Source: Planctomycetota bacterium (GTDB lineage: Bacteria > Planctomycetota > UBA1135 > GCA-002748355). Taken from it: a DNA stretch of 64,000 nt. The translations under genes and the position numbers were made by a program. Numbering within the stretch: the first letter of the stretch is position 1; each line of letters starts with the position of its first letter. Below are positions 45,801 to 52,521 of this stretch, in pieces. Below the pieces are notes generated by a model. It made no database searches, was not told the DNA's origin, and was given only the letters and a program-made list of their open reading frames with translations. Location: the NCBI GenBank assembly GCA_027021385.1, contig JALUUL010000015.1, positions 62,001 through 126,000 on the forward strand, read 5' to 3'.

Positions 45801-46107
45801 CAGGGGACGTTTTCTCGAGGCTCCGATCGGAGTGTTCCGGCCCGCGCTGGGAGGGGGCGCGCACGTCGTCTTCGGCGACGTGGATCTCGACGGCGACCCC
45901 GACCTCTTCGCGTCCCATTTCTGGGGGAACAACCACCTCTACTGGTGGGGGGACGGGAGGCTCTCCGAGAAGACAGGCATGCTCCCGACGACGGCGGGGG
46001 GGTTCGCGGGCGCGGCCTTTGCGGATCTCGACGGGGACGGCGACCTCGATCTCGTTCTCGCGGGCTTCTGGGGCGGATGTCGCGTGCTGCTGAATCCGCT
46101 GCGCTAG
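42862..46107 (+). CDS. FG-GAP/VCBS repeat lipoprotein with internal IPT/TIG domain
   Basis: 1081 residues. Lipoprotein signal ending near Cys19. An N-terminal region (to about 285) of beta structure includes one DADGDGAFD loop. From 290 to the end there are 14 calcium-binding loops of the DxDGDGDxD type (for example DLDGDGRPD, DVDGDGDLD, DFDGDGDRD), seven before and seven after an IPT/TIG immunoglobulin-like domain at about 650-730 (VEPNYGPPGLPTYVTIRGRNFV). Such integrin-like beta propellers are surface-exposed and often bind ligands or polysaccharide. The two blocks could form two propellers. Confidence 0.9.
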   Translation: MRAGGPGVLAALFLVAGGCGGGGGRAPGLELRALGLPVPLLEPGEGDLVVARWRLRSLGPSLLLENPGFRPVGTFGDRPPLRRARLVLDADGDGAFDPRKDPTLGALFPDGKGRFVPAAPFRRALPALGREDWLVVADLPAEAMGAAWTLALTFDSVRDGASGTGMRVRTATALAGAGVRVRALDFAADYLAEGGGARAALRVSGVTGLARILAGPNPVTRGRSFPAADGSGVIIPLLLPPLPPGPLVLRGLDGKGRELFRLDTKRRIGRGRGPARFLDASLTGLPRSHGFSQDATISDLDGDGRPDICLPSYAGQRDRVLRNLGGGRFEDVGLRWLPDRRDDTVHIEACDVDGDGDPDLLLAVEGGQNRLYLNEGDGRMRDVTATHLPLDDDYSEDLRAGDVDGDGDLDFVTANLVDPKDPRKGGRARLYLNRGNGVFDDGTAGRIPPAPTRTYDVEFADFDGDGDLDLFQANYGEPCTVLENDGRGRFLPAGTLGLAPTTDRGFHTSAAVGDLDGDGRLDVLVGTFQGQSFVLRNHGGLRLAEDRRAIPAGEMSTYDVALADLDGDGDLDAFFANSSNPSVLMLNDGKGRFEKAKDFHSPDDKAYDIEVFDADGDGALDLFVAVWGDRQDALYLSRTKTPGPKEVQVLRVEPNYGPPGLPTYVTIRGRNFVKGMKASIGGRPVTGVSLWNDRQMNGWIPPGAPGEVDLTVTPPGGKPIRVQRAFGYEVPPKGAFLDATPLVLGSEPRSTASVAAGDVDGDGLPDLVFADTNRGARLRLSKKGGLMRKGTLPKMSASANEVELADLNGDGRLDLIVVDAGGKPWILEGGGNGSFKTPLRPALPSKGAEEVAVGDLDGDGDLDLVFAVGGPEVVLRNDGGMKFVPLSGSSFAADDSRGLVLGDFDGDGDRDLVVGNFKQPLRLYLNDGKGRFAERKGAFPARPGDQTYAVAAADVDGDGDLDLAVANGGAQVNRLFLGDGRGRFLEAPIGVFRPALGGGAHVVFGDVDLDGDPDLFASHFWGNNHLYWWGDGRLSEKTGMLPTTAGGFAGAAFADLDGDGDLDLVLAGFWGGCRVLLNPLR

Positions 46108-47630
46108 CGTCCGGGGGAGGCGGGGACCTTTGGACTTTCGATCCCCAGCATGCGGAGCCGTTCGGCGAAGTCCGGCTCGGCCCGGAGGCCGTTCGGTCCG
46201 AGGACGAGGCCCTGTTCCCCGCGTGTCCAGCCCTCTCCCCGGCCGGCGGCGGCCATCGTGCCCAGACCTTCCCGCAACAGGGGCGGGGGGAGGGCGGCCG
46301 TAGGGGGCAGGAAGCTGCCGAGCGGCAGGCCCTCGCTGCGGAGGATGCGGGCGGCTTCCTCGGGGCCGCAGAGCCTGAGCAGGCGGGCGAAGAGCGGGGA
46401 ACCCTCGAGTTCGCTCGCCGGCTTCCCGGCGCGGAGGAGACGCCGGATGGCGAGTTCGGGACGTCCGAGGGCCAGCGCGTCCAGGGCGAGCCTCTGCTCG
46501 AGCTCCGGATCGCGCGGGTTCCGGAGGAGGGCGAGGAGGCGGAGATCCCGAGCCAGTCGTCGATCCCCCGAGGCTTCCCGGACCTCGGCGAGCAGCTTGA
46601 GGGCGCGGAGATCGCCGGGGGCGAGGTCGAGGGCGCGCTCGACCCAGGCCGCGGCCCGGGCATGCGCGCCGGAGGCGAGGAGGGCCTTCGCCCTCTCGAG
46701 CGCCCGCGCGAGGCCGCCCGGGGGACGCCGTCCCGCGAGCCGCAGTCCGAGACTCCGCGCGAGCGGCGTCGCCGGGTCGCTGAGCGAGAAGGAGCGTTCG
46801 AGGAAGCGCTCCGCCGCGACGGGTTCGGCGAGCGCCTCGTGGATTCTGGCCCGTAGCAGGGCGAGTCGGCCCGAGTCGGGCGCGAGCAGGAAGCCGTGTT
46901 GGATCGCCCGCCAGGCCTCCTCGTAGGCCCCGGCTTCGAAGGTCGAGCGGGCGAGGAGGCTCCAGCCGGTCGCGAGGAGATGGTCGTGCAGTTCGCTCAA
47001 GCCCGCGGCGTGCCGCCTGAGGCAGGCCCGGAGCGCCTTCCGCGCTTCTCGCGCCCGTCCCCGCGCGAAGAGTTTGCGCACGCCCTCGAGCGAGGCCGCG
47101 AGATCGAGAAGGCGCCTCAGGCGGTCCGGCCTCCGGTCGAGCCGGGACAGGGCCCCCTCGCGTTCCAGGATCGTGATCCTCGATCCTTTGGGAGTCCTCG
47201 TGACGCGGACCCGGATCGATTCGATCGCGGGACCGGGGAGCCCGTAGGTCCTGGGGGATTTCTCGAATCGCACGAGGCCCGGGATCGCGGGGAGGTCCGT
47301 CATCGAGGAGGGACAGGGATCCGGATCGAAGGAACGGACGAAGCTTCCGTTGGCCTCGGGGGCGGGCGGGCCGTCGGGAGGCCGCAGCCAGGCGATCTCG
47401 TAGTCCCCGTTCCCGAGGTCGAAGGCCCAGGCCTTCGGATGCAGGGGATCGCGTTGCCTTCCGGTGAAGTCCCAGGCGAGGAGTTCCGCGCTCAAGCAGG
47501 CGGCGGCCTCCGGCGGGAGGGAGCAGTCGAAGGACGAGCGGCGCAGCGGCGGCAGGGATTCCCCGAGCCATGCGCATCCCGTGCAGGCGCAGAGCGCGAG
47601 CAGGGTCCCCCGTTCGAACAAGCCCCCCAT
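46104..47630 (-). CDS. TPR-like repeat protein, probably exported
   Basis: 508 residues. The N-terminus MGGLFERGTLLALCACTGCAW looks like a signal with a candidate lipid-modified Cys19, though the lipobox is unusual. After a Cys-containing N-domain (to about 200) come helical repeats of TPR type: ATGWSLLARSTFEAGAYEEAWRAIQ, LLARIHEALAEPVAAERFLERSF, LLASGAHARAAAWVERALDLAPGD and LLAEVREASGDRRLARDL in pieces. Role unknown; such proteins organise protein complexes. ATG 47630 is chosen over the longer frame because AAGGGGGGA lies about nine bases ahead. It overlaps the FG-GAP gene by four bases. Confidence 0.75.
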   Translation of the reverse strand: MGGLFERGTLLALCACTGCAWLGESLPPLRRSSFDCSLPPEAAACLSAELLAWDFTGRQRDPLHPKAWAFDLGNGDYEIAWLRPPDGPPAPEANGSFVRSFDPDPCPSSMTDLPAIPGLVRFEKSPRTYGLPGPAIESIRVRVTRTPKGSRITILEREGALSRLDRRPDRLRRLLDLAASLEGVRKLFARGRAREARKALRACLRRHAAGLSELHDHLLATGWSLLARSTFEAGAYEEAWRAIQHGFLLAPDSGRLALLRARIHEALAEPVAAERFLERSFSLSDPATPLARSLGLRLAGRRPPGGLARALERAKALLASGAHARAAAWVERALDLAPGDLRALKLLAEVREASGDRRLARDLRLLALLRNPRDPELEQRLALDALALGRPELAIRRLLRAGKPASELEGSPLFARLLRLCGPEEAARILRSEGLPLGSFLPPTAALPPPLLREGLGTMAAAGRGEGWTRGEQGLVLGPNGLRAEPDFAERLRMLGIESPKVPASPGR

Positions 47631-47839
47631 GGCAGCGATCCCCCCTTCCCGGCTCCGCGAGGAGACCGGGATCTCGCCGTGATCCACGTCCACGATGTGG
47701 ATCCGTCTCCCCCATCGACCCGGTCCCTGTCCGCCTTGAGGGCGTCCCCGGGGGCCCGGTGGCGCGGTAGGGGCGCCTCATCCCTCCCGTCGCAGCGGGC
47801 CGGTGAAGCGGGGGAGACGGCCTCCGAAGGGCGGGGGGC

Positions 47840-48223
47840 TCAGGACGCCGATTCCGCGACGACGAAGGCCAGGGCCAGGTTCTCCGTGTGCGTGAGGGAG
47901 AGGTGGAGGCGGGCGGCTCCGAGGGCCGCGGCCCTCTCCTCAGCCGCGCCCGAGAGCCGGATCGAGGGGGCTCCGTCCGCGTCCCGCCCGACCTCGATCT
48001 GCCGCCACGACAGCCCCTTGGCGAGTCCGGTGCCGAGACACTTCATGACCGCCTCCTTGGCCGCGAAGCGCGCGGCGACCGAGGGACCGGGGTCCCGCTT
48101 CCCCTCGCAGTAGCGGCGTTCGTCCTCGGTCAGGACCCGGGCGAGGAAACGGTCCCCCCGCTCCTCGAGGAGGCGGCGTATCCTGTCGACCTCGCAGAGG
48201 TCGGTTCCGATGGAGAGGATCAT
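47840..48223 (-). CDS. acpS: Holo-[acyl-carrier-protein] synthase
   Basis: 127 residues, normal length. Transfers 4'-phosphopantetheine from CoA to apo-ACP. GTDLCEVDRI with the metal-binding Asp, RVLTEDERRYCEGKRD, RFAAKEAVMKCLGTG with the Glu/Lys and HLSLTHTENLALAFV are all present. Its start codon shares CATG (48221-48224) with the divergent rhodanese gene. TATGAT lies seven bases upstream. Confidence 0.96.
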   Translation of the reverse strand: MILSIGTDLCEVDRIRRLLEERGDRFLARVLTEDERRYCEGKRDPGPSVAARFAAKEAVMKCLGTGLAKGLSWRQIEVGRDADGAPSIRLSGAAEERAAALGAARLHLSLTHTENLALAFVVAESAS

Positions 48224-49061
48224 GGCGGGAATCATACGGAAGAGCGGGGCCGCGGCCGGGCGGAAGCTCGTTTTCCCCCGCGGGGGAAGGAGGATCGGGA
48301 CCCTGGGAGTCTGCCTGATCCTCCTCCACGCGGGGGGCTGCGACGAGGTTCCGGGTCCCCCGCCCGATCCGTTCCTCCAGGCCGGGAACGAGGTCCAGGC
48401 CGGAGGGGCCGCCCCGAGGGAAGCCGCCCCTCTCTCCCTCTCCGACCTCCCCGCTTGGTTGAGGAACGGGAAGCGGCGCTTCCTCGTCGATCTCCGCGAA
48501 CCCCGGGCCTTCGCGCGGGGCCACCTCGAGGGGGCGGTCAACCTCCAGGAGGGCTACGGGCAGTTCGAGCTGCGCGCCCGCCGTTTCTTCGGAAACGGAG
48601 CCGGTCTCTGCCTCGCGGCCGCGGACCCCGAGCGGGCCGAAGCGCTCGCCCGCCGGCACTCCGGCCGCTTCGAGGAGATGCGCTGGTTGAAGGAGGAGGC
48701 GCCGTCGGAGGGCGCGGGCGTCCGGTCCCAGAAGACGATCGGCCCGGAGGCCGCCTGGGCCCTGCTCCGAAAGGGCCGCGCGGTGCTGTTCGACGCGCGC
48801 ACCTCCGCGGAATACGGGGAGGGGCACGTTCCCGCCGCCGTCTTCGTGTATCCCGACGACTTCCCGCGCCTCGTCCCGGCGCTCCGGAAGGACCCGACCT
48901 TCCTCGTCGTCTGCGAGGAGGGCTGGCGCTCCTCCCTCCTCGTCTCCTGGCTCGACGCCCATGGCTTCACCGACGCGCGCAACCTGATCGGCGGCATGAA
49001 GGCGTGGCGCCGCGCCCGCCTTCCGGTCGAGCGCGGCGCGGACCAGCGGGCCTTCCGCTGA
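48222..49061 (+). CDS. Double rhodanese-like lipoprotein
   Basis: 279 residues from ATG 48222 (GGAGAGG upstream). A long basic N-region leads to lipobox AGGC at Cys40. Two rhodanese folds follow: residues about 65-150 (RRFLVDLREPRAFARGHLEGAVNL) with no catalytic Cys in the usual loop, and about 180-275 (RAVLFDARTSAEYGEGHVPAAV) with Cys in FLVVCEEGWRSS, the expected catalytic loop. Only the second should be active in sulfur transfer. Extracytoplasmic sulfurtransferase of unknown partner. An ATG at 48210 is an alternative start. Confidence 0.83.
   Translation: MAGIIRKSGAAAGRKLVFPRGGRRIGTLGVCLILLHAGGCDEVPGPPPDPFLQAGNEVQAGGAAPREAAPLSLSDLPAWLRNGKRRFLVDLREPRAFARGHLEGAVNLQEGYGQFELRARRFFGNGAGLCLAAADPERAEALARRHSGRFEEMRWLKEEAPSEGAGVRSQKTIGPEAAWALLRKGRAVLFDARTSAEYGEGHVPAAVFVYPDDFPRLVPALRKDPTFLVVCEEGWRSSLLVSWLDAHGFTDARNLIGGMKAWRRARLPVERGADQRAFR
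48231..48236 (-). promoter_or_regulatory. -10 box (TATGAT) of acpS, leaderless layout
   Basis: TATGAT lies seven bases before the acpS ATG and there is no ribosome binding site on that strand. This box falls inside the coding region of the divergent rhodanese gene. Confidence 0.45.
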
Positions 49062-49088
49062 GGCTCCCCGAGGAGAGCCCGGCGGCCT

Positions 49089-51671
49089 TCACTTCCGGGG
49101 GCCGAGCCGGGCCGCGAGGGCGGAGGCCTTCTCGCGCAGCGCGGAGTCTCCGCCCTCCATCCAGTCGAGGAGCACGGTCCAGGCCCGGTCCTCCCCGAGA
49201 TCGAAGAGCCCCTTCAGGGCGGTGATCCGCAGATCCACGGAGTTTCCCCGCTGCGTCCGCGCCCAGAGGGCCTTCAGGATCTTTGCGCGCTCCTCGTCCT
49301 TCCGCTCGCGCTCGGCCCGCTTCCAGTCGTCGAGAATGGTCCGGGCAGCCTTCCGTTGGTTCTCGTTCCCGGAGCGAAGCCATTCCAGGAGATAGGGGCG
49401 TCCCCGCGGCGAGGGATACATCGCGAAGAACTTCTTCAGCGGCTCCGTCGCCGAGGCATAGAAGAGGGCCGAGGAGTCCGCCTTCGTGAAACGGTCGAGG
49501 GCCTCGTAGAAGGTCGCGGCGTCGCGGAGGACCGAGGTCCGGAAGATCGTCGTCCAGCCGGGCCGGAATCCCATGGACGTGACCTTTGTCATGTAAGCCA
49601 GGGGATCCTCGGCCAGTTCGAACATCCTGCGGAGAACCGCTTCGACCTGGGAAGCCAGGATCCCCGGAAAGGCCAGGACCTTCGCCGCGATCCGTTCGGC
49701 GCGCTTCCAGGGGAGGAGTTCCCATGGGAGGTTCCCCAGGTAGACGGAGGCGGAGGCGGCGGCTTTTCGGAGGAAGCCCTCGTTTTCGAAAAGGAGGGAG
49801 GCGAGTTCCTCCTTCGTGTCGGAGGATACCGAGGTCCAGGGAGGTAAGTCCCTTTCGAAGAAGACCTTCCTGAGAGCCTCCATGGCCCTTCTCGGCTCCA
49901 TGCGTTCCAGGGCGGTCCGGACCAGGTCGATACGGTCGGCGCGGTTCAGGGGCGAGGGGAACAGGTCCGAACCTCTGCGCCGGTCCTTCAAAAAGAGAAC
50001 GGAGAAATCGAGTGTCGGGGAGTCCGGATCGAATCGACCCCCGCTCACCGAGGAGACGAGGGTCCCCTTTTCGGGCGAGACGCTGACCAGGAACCCATGG
50101 TTTTCCATGGCCTCGCTCAGGAGACGCTTCTGAAGGGAGGGGTCCTCTCCGAGGGAGAGGAAGACGAGCTGCCCTTTCCAGGCCCGGAAATCGGATCCCT
50201 GGTTTTCCCACTTATTGAGAATGCGCATCCAAGGAAGAAGGTCCTTCTTCGGAAACCCCTGCGCGCTCGTGGCGAGGAGGGCCGAATGGGCCGAGTCCCT
50301 CAAGAAGGAGGGGGGGACGGCGAGGATCTCGCACAGGGCCGAAGAGAGTTTCCCCCGCAGGCTGGGATCCTTCACTTCCTTGAGAAGTTCCAGTAGGCGA
50401 TTGAAATAGAGATAGAGGGGGTCGGAGGTCTTCTCGTCGCGGAAGAGCCGGATGGCTCTCTCGCGGAAGCGCGGTCCGAGGGCTAGGGTCTCCTTCGGAG
50501 TGAGTTTCTGGAACCGGGGTCTCAGATTCCAGGTCTGGAGAACGGTCTCCGGCGCGGTCAGGAGGAACTCCCGAAAGTCCTCGAAGGGCCACTTCTGGAC
50601 CAGGACCTTGAAGCAAATCAGGGCCAGGTTCTGGAGTTCCCGGCGGTTCCCGAGGACGGGATCCATCGCCTTCAGCGCCTCCTTCGGAGAGGGAAGGGGC
50701 GCCTCCTCGAAGATCCTCGATAGATCAGAAAAAGAGATCGGAAAGCCCCGATTCCGATCGTTCCGATGACCCGCGAGGCTGCGGCCGAGGACTTCGAGGC
50801 CGCCTTTCTGGTGGAGAAGCCAGGCGAAGATCCCGGGATGGAGGGTGGAGATCCCCCCGGCGCTGAGGGAGCGGTAGAGACGGAACAGGGGCTCGGGTCG
50901 TTCGAGTCGCCGGGGTTTCCGCCGGGAAAGGGCGTTCAGGATCCATATGTCCTCGATCTTCTCGCCCTTGCGTTCCGCGAGCCGCAGGAGCGCCTCGGTC
51001 TCGAGGAGATAGGCCAGCACCGGAAGGGTCTCGGTCATGACCTCGTCCGGGACGTCGAAGACCCAGTGTTCGAGTTCCGCGAGGTAGGCCGCGGGCTGGT
51101 TCTTGCGGCGGGTGAATCCGGTGGAGGGGAAGGATTTTCCGACGATCTCGAGGAGCTTCGGGTTCCCGCTCGTCCGGACCTTCGCGAGGAACCGGCGGGC
51201 GGCTTCGGGGTCGGGGCCGAGGAGGATCAGGGGAACGCATTTCTTCGCGACGCCGGGGAGAAAGTAATCACGTTCCAAGCGGCGGATCAGCCGAGGAATC
51301 GCCGCTTTTCCGTACCAGAGGATGTCGCTCGGAGTCTTCTTCCCGCCGGAGAGGAAGGCCTCGATCTCGGCGTCGATCAATCGGTCGAGTTCGGAGGCCT
51401 GCGGAAGGGGAAGGGGGGTGGGGGCCTCCTCCTTCCCCTCGGAGGCCTTCTGCTCGGAGTTGTAGGCGACGAGCATCGCGATCGCCCGGTCTCGGAGTTC
51501 GGCCGGGAGCCCGGGGCGGCAGACGACTTCGCCGGCGAGGAGCCGCATCGCCGCGGTCGCGTCCCCCTTTTCCTCGTAGAGGATGCGCGCGCGCTCGAGA
51601 AGGACCTTCGGGTCCTCGCCGTGGTTCTGAGGGGAGAGTAGAGCGGCAAGGAACATCGCGGGGATCAACAT
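49089..51671 (-). CDS. Large exported alpha-helical repeat protein of unknown function
   Basis: 860 residues. N-terminal hydrophobic signal (MLIPAMFLAALLSPQ) suggests export. The rest is almost wholly helical, with HEAT-like pairs such as TILDDWKRAERERKDEERAK, ALKGLFDLGEDRAWTVLLDW and ALREKASALAARLGPRK. I recognise no enzyme motif. It is AT-richer and Lys/Phe-richer than its neighbours, with more codon variety, a hint of different history. AGGAGG precedes the ATG well. About 85-100 bases upstream lies the same repeat as in the histidine kinase promoter, so the adjacent response regulator may control it. Confidence 0.7.
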   Translation of the reverse strand: MLIPAMFLAALLSPQNHGEDPKVLLERARILYEEKGDATAAMRLLAGEVVCRPGLPAELRDRAIAMLVAYNSEQKASEGKEEAPTPLPLPQASELDRLIDAEIEAFLSGGKKTPSDILWYGKAAIPRLIRRLERDYFLPGVAKKCVPLILLGPDPEAARRFLAKVRTSGNPKLLEIVGKSFPSTGFTRRKNQPAAYLAELEHWVFDVPDEVMTETLPVLAYLLETEALLRLAERKGEKIEDIWILNALSRRKPRRLERPEPLFRLYRSLSAGGISTLHPGIFAWLLHQKGGLEVLGRSLAGHRNDRNRGFPISFSDLSRIFEEAPLPSPKEALKAMDPVLGNRRELQNLALICFKVLVQKWPFEDFREFLLTAPETVLQTWNLRPRFQKLTPKETLALGPRFRERAIRLFRDEKTSDPLYLYFNRLLELLKEVKDPSLRGKLSSALCEILAVPPSFLRDSAHSALLATSAQGFPKKDLLPWMRILNKWENQGSDFRAWKGQLVFLSLGEDPSLQKRLLSEAMENHGFLVSVSPEKGTLVSSVSGGRFDPDSPTLDFSVLFLKDRRRGSDLFPSPLNRADRIDLVRTALERMEPRRAMEALRKVFFERDLPPWTSVSSDTKEELASLLFENEGFLRKAAASASVYLGNLPWELLPWKRAERIAAKVLAFPGILASQVEAVLRRMFELAEDPLAYMTKVTSMGFRPGWTTIFRTSVLRDAATFYEALDRFTKADSSALFYASATEPLKKFFAMYPSPRGRPYLLEWLRSGNENQRKAARTILDDWKRAERERKDEERAKILKALWARTQRGNSVDLRITALKGLFDLGEDRAWTVLLDWMEGGDSALREKASALAARLGPRK

Positions 51672-51755
51672 CGGAACCTCCTGGGTCGTGGTTTGTCGGA
51701 ACGCACATTCGACCCCTTGATCGGGTCCGGGTGTTCGGGAAGGAATCGAATCGCG

Positions 51756-51772
51756 GTCAAGATCCCGTCAAG
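51756..51772 (-). promoter_or_regulatory. Direct repeat CTTGAC-N5-CTTGAC upstream of the exported repeat protein
   Basis: On the - strand two exact CTTGAC hexamers start 11 bases apart, 85-100 bases before the gene at 51671. Eleven-base spacing is one helical turn and the hallmark of OmpR/PhoB-type boxes. The same element, in the same orientation, precedes the adjacent histidine kinase. Confidence 0.6.
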
Positions 51773-51825
51773 AGAAGAAGACCGCGCGCCGGGCCGCGGG
51801 AATGCCCTGGACTGCCTCGATCGCC

Positions 51826-52521
51826 TCATGGACGCAACCTGTATCCGACCCCGTGGACCGTCTCGAGGAGCGCGGGGTCGGCGCCCAGGGACTCGAGCTT
51901 CTTGCGGAGGTTCAGGACATGGGTGTCGATCGTCCGGGGGCCGACGTAGATCCCCGAGCCCCAGGCCCGGTCGAGAAGTTCCGCGCGGGAGACGACCCGA
52001 CCCCGGCGGTGATGGAGCGCGGCCAGGATCCGGGCCTCCTTCGGGGAGAGCCTTCGTTCCTCCTTGCCGCGCCGCAGGCGGAAGGCGCCGAGGTCGATCT
52101 CGACCTCGCCGATCCGGAACGCCCCGGCTTCCTCCTCGATCCCGGAGGATCCTGAGCGGCGGCGCAGGAGGGCGTGGACCCGAGCGAGGAGTTCTTGCAA
52201 GGCGAAGGGTTTCCCCAGGAAATCGTCGGCCCCGAGTTCGAGCCCGAGGACGCGGTCGGGCACCTCGTTGCGTACGGTCAACATCAGGACCGGCGTGCGG
52301 TCGCCGTCCTTCCGGAGATCACGAAGCAGATCGAGGCCGTTCCGGCCGGGGAGCATCCAATCGAGAACGATCAGGTCGAAGCCCCCGCTCCGGAACGCGC
52401 GGGCCGCGGCGCGGCCGTCGGCGGCGGTCACGACTTCGAACCCCTCGACCTCGAAGTTGTCGCGCAGGGCGGTTCGAAGGCTCCGGTCGTCCTCGACGAG
52501 CAGGATGCGGGCTTTCCTCAT
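51826..52521 (-). CDS. OmpR/PhoB-family response regulator
   Basis: 231 residues. Receiver domain with acidic pocket VEDDRSLR, phospho-acceptor Asp in LIVLDWMLPGRNG, conserved Thr in MLTVRN and Lys in GKPFALQEL. C-terminal winged helix (about 130-231): LSPKEARILAAL, RVVSRAELLDRAWG, GPRTIDTHVLNLRKKL, GVGYRL. ATGA overlap with the histidine kinase gene upstream identifies it as the partner. Probably binds the CTTGAC repeats. Confidence 0.95.
   Translation of the reverse strand: MRKARILLVEDDRSLRTALRDNFEVEGFEVVTAADGRAAARAFRSGGFDLIVLDWMLPGRNGLDLLRDLRKDGDRTPVLMLTVRNEVPDRVLGLELGADDFLGKPFALQELLARVHALLRRRSGSSGIEEEAGAFRIGEVEIDLGAFRLRRGKEERRLSPKEARILAALHHRRGRVVSRAELLDRAWGSGIYVGPRTIDTHVLNLRKKLESLGADPALLETVHGVGYRLRP

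Noticed and set aside
48421-48680. First rhodanese domain as an active sulfurtransferase
   Set aside because: No Cys in its expected active loop; only the second domain has one.
51672-51825. tRNA or small RNA in the gap between the regulator and the exported protein gene
   Set aside because: No cloverleaf or T-loop could be found; the gap is explained by promoter and box.
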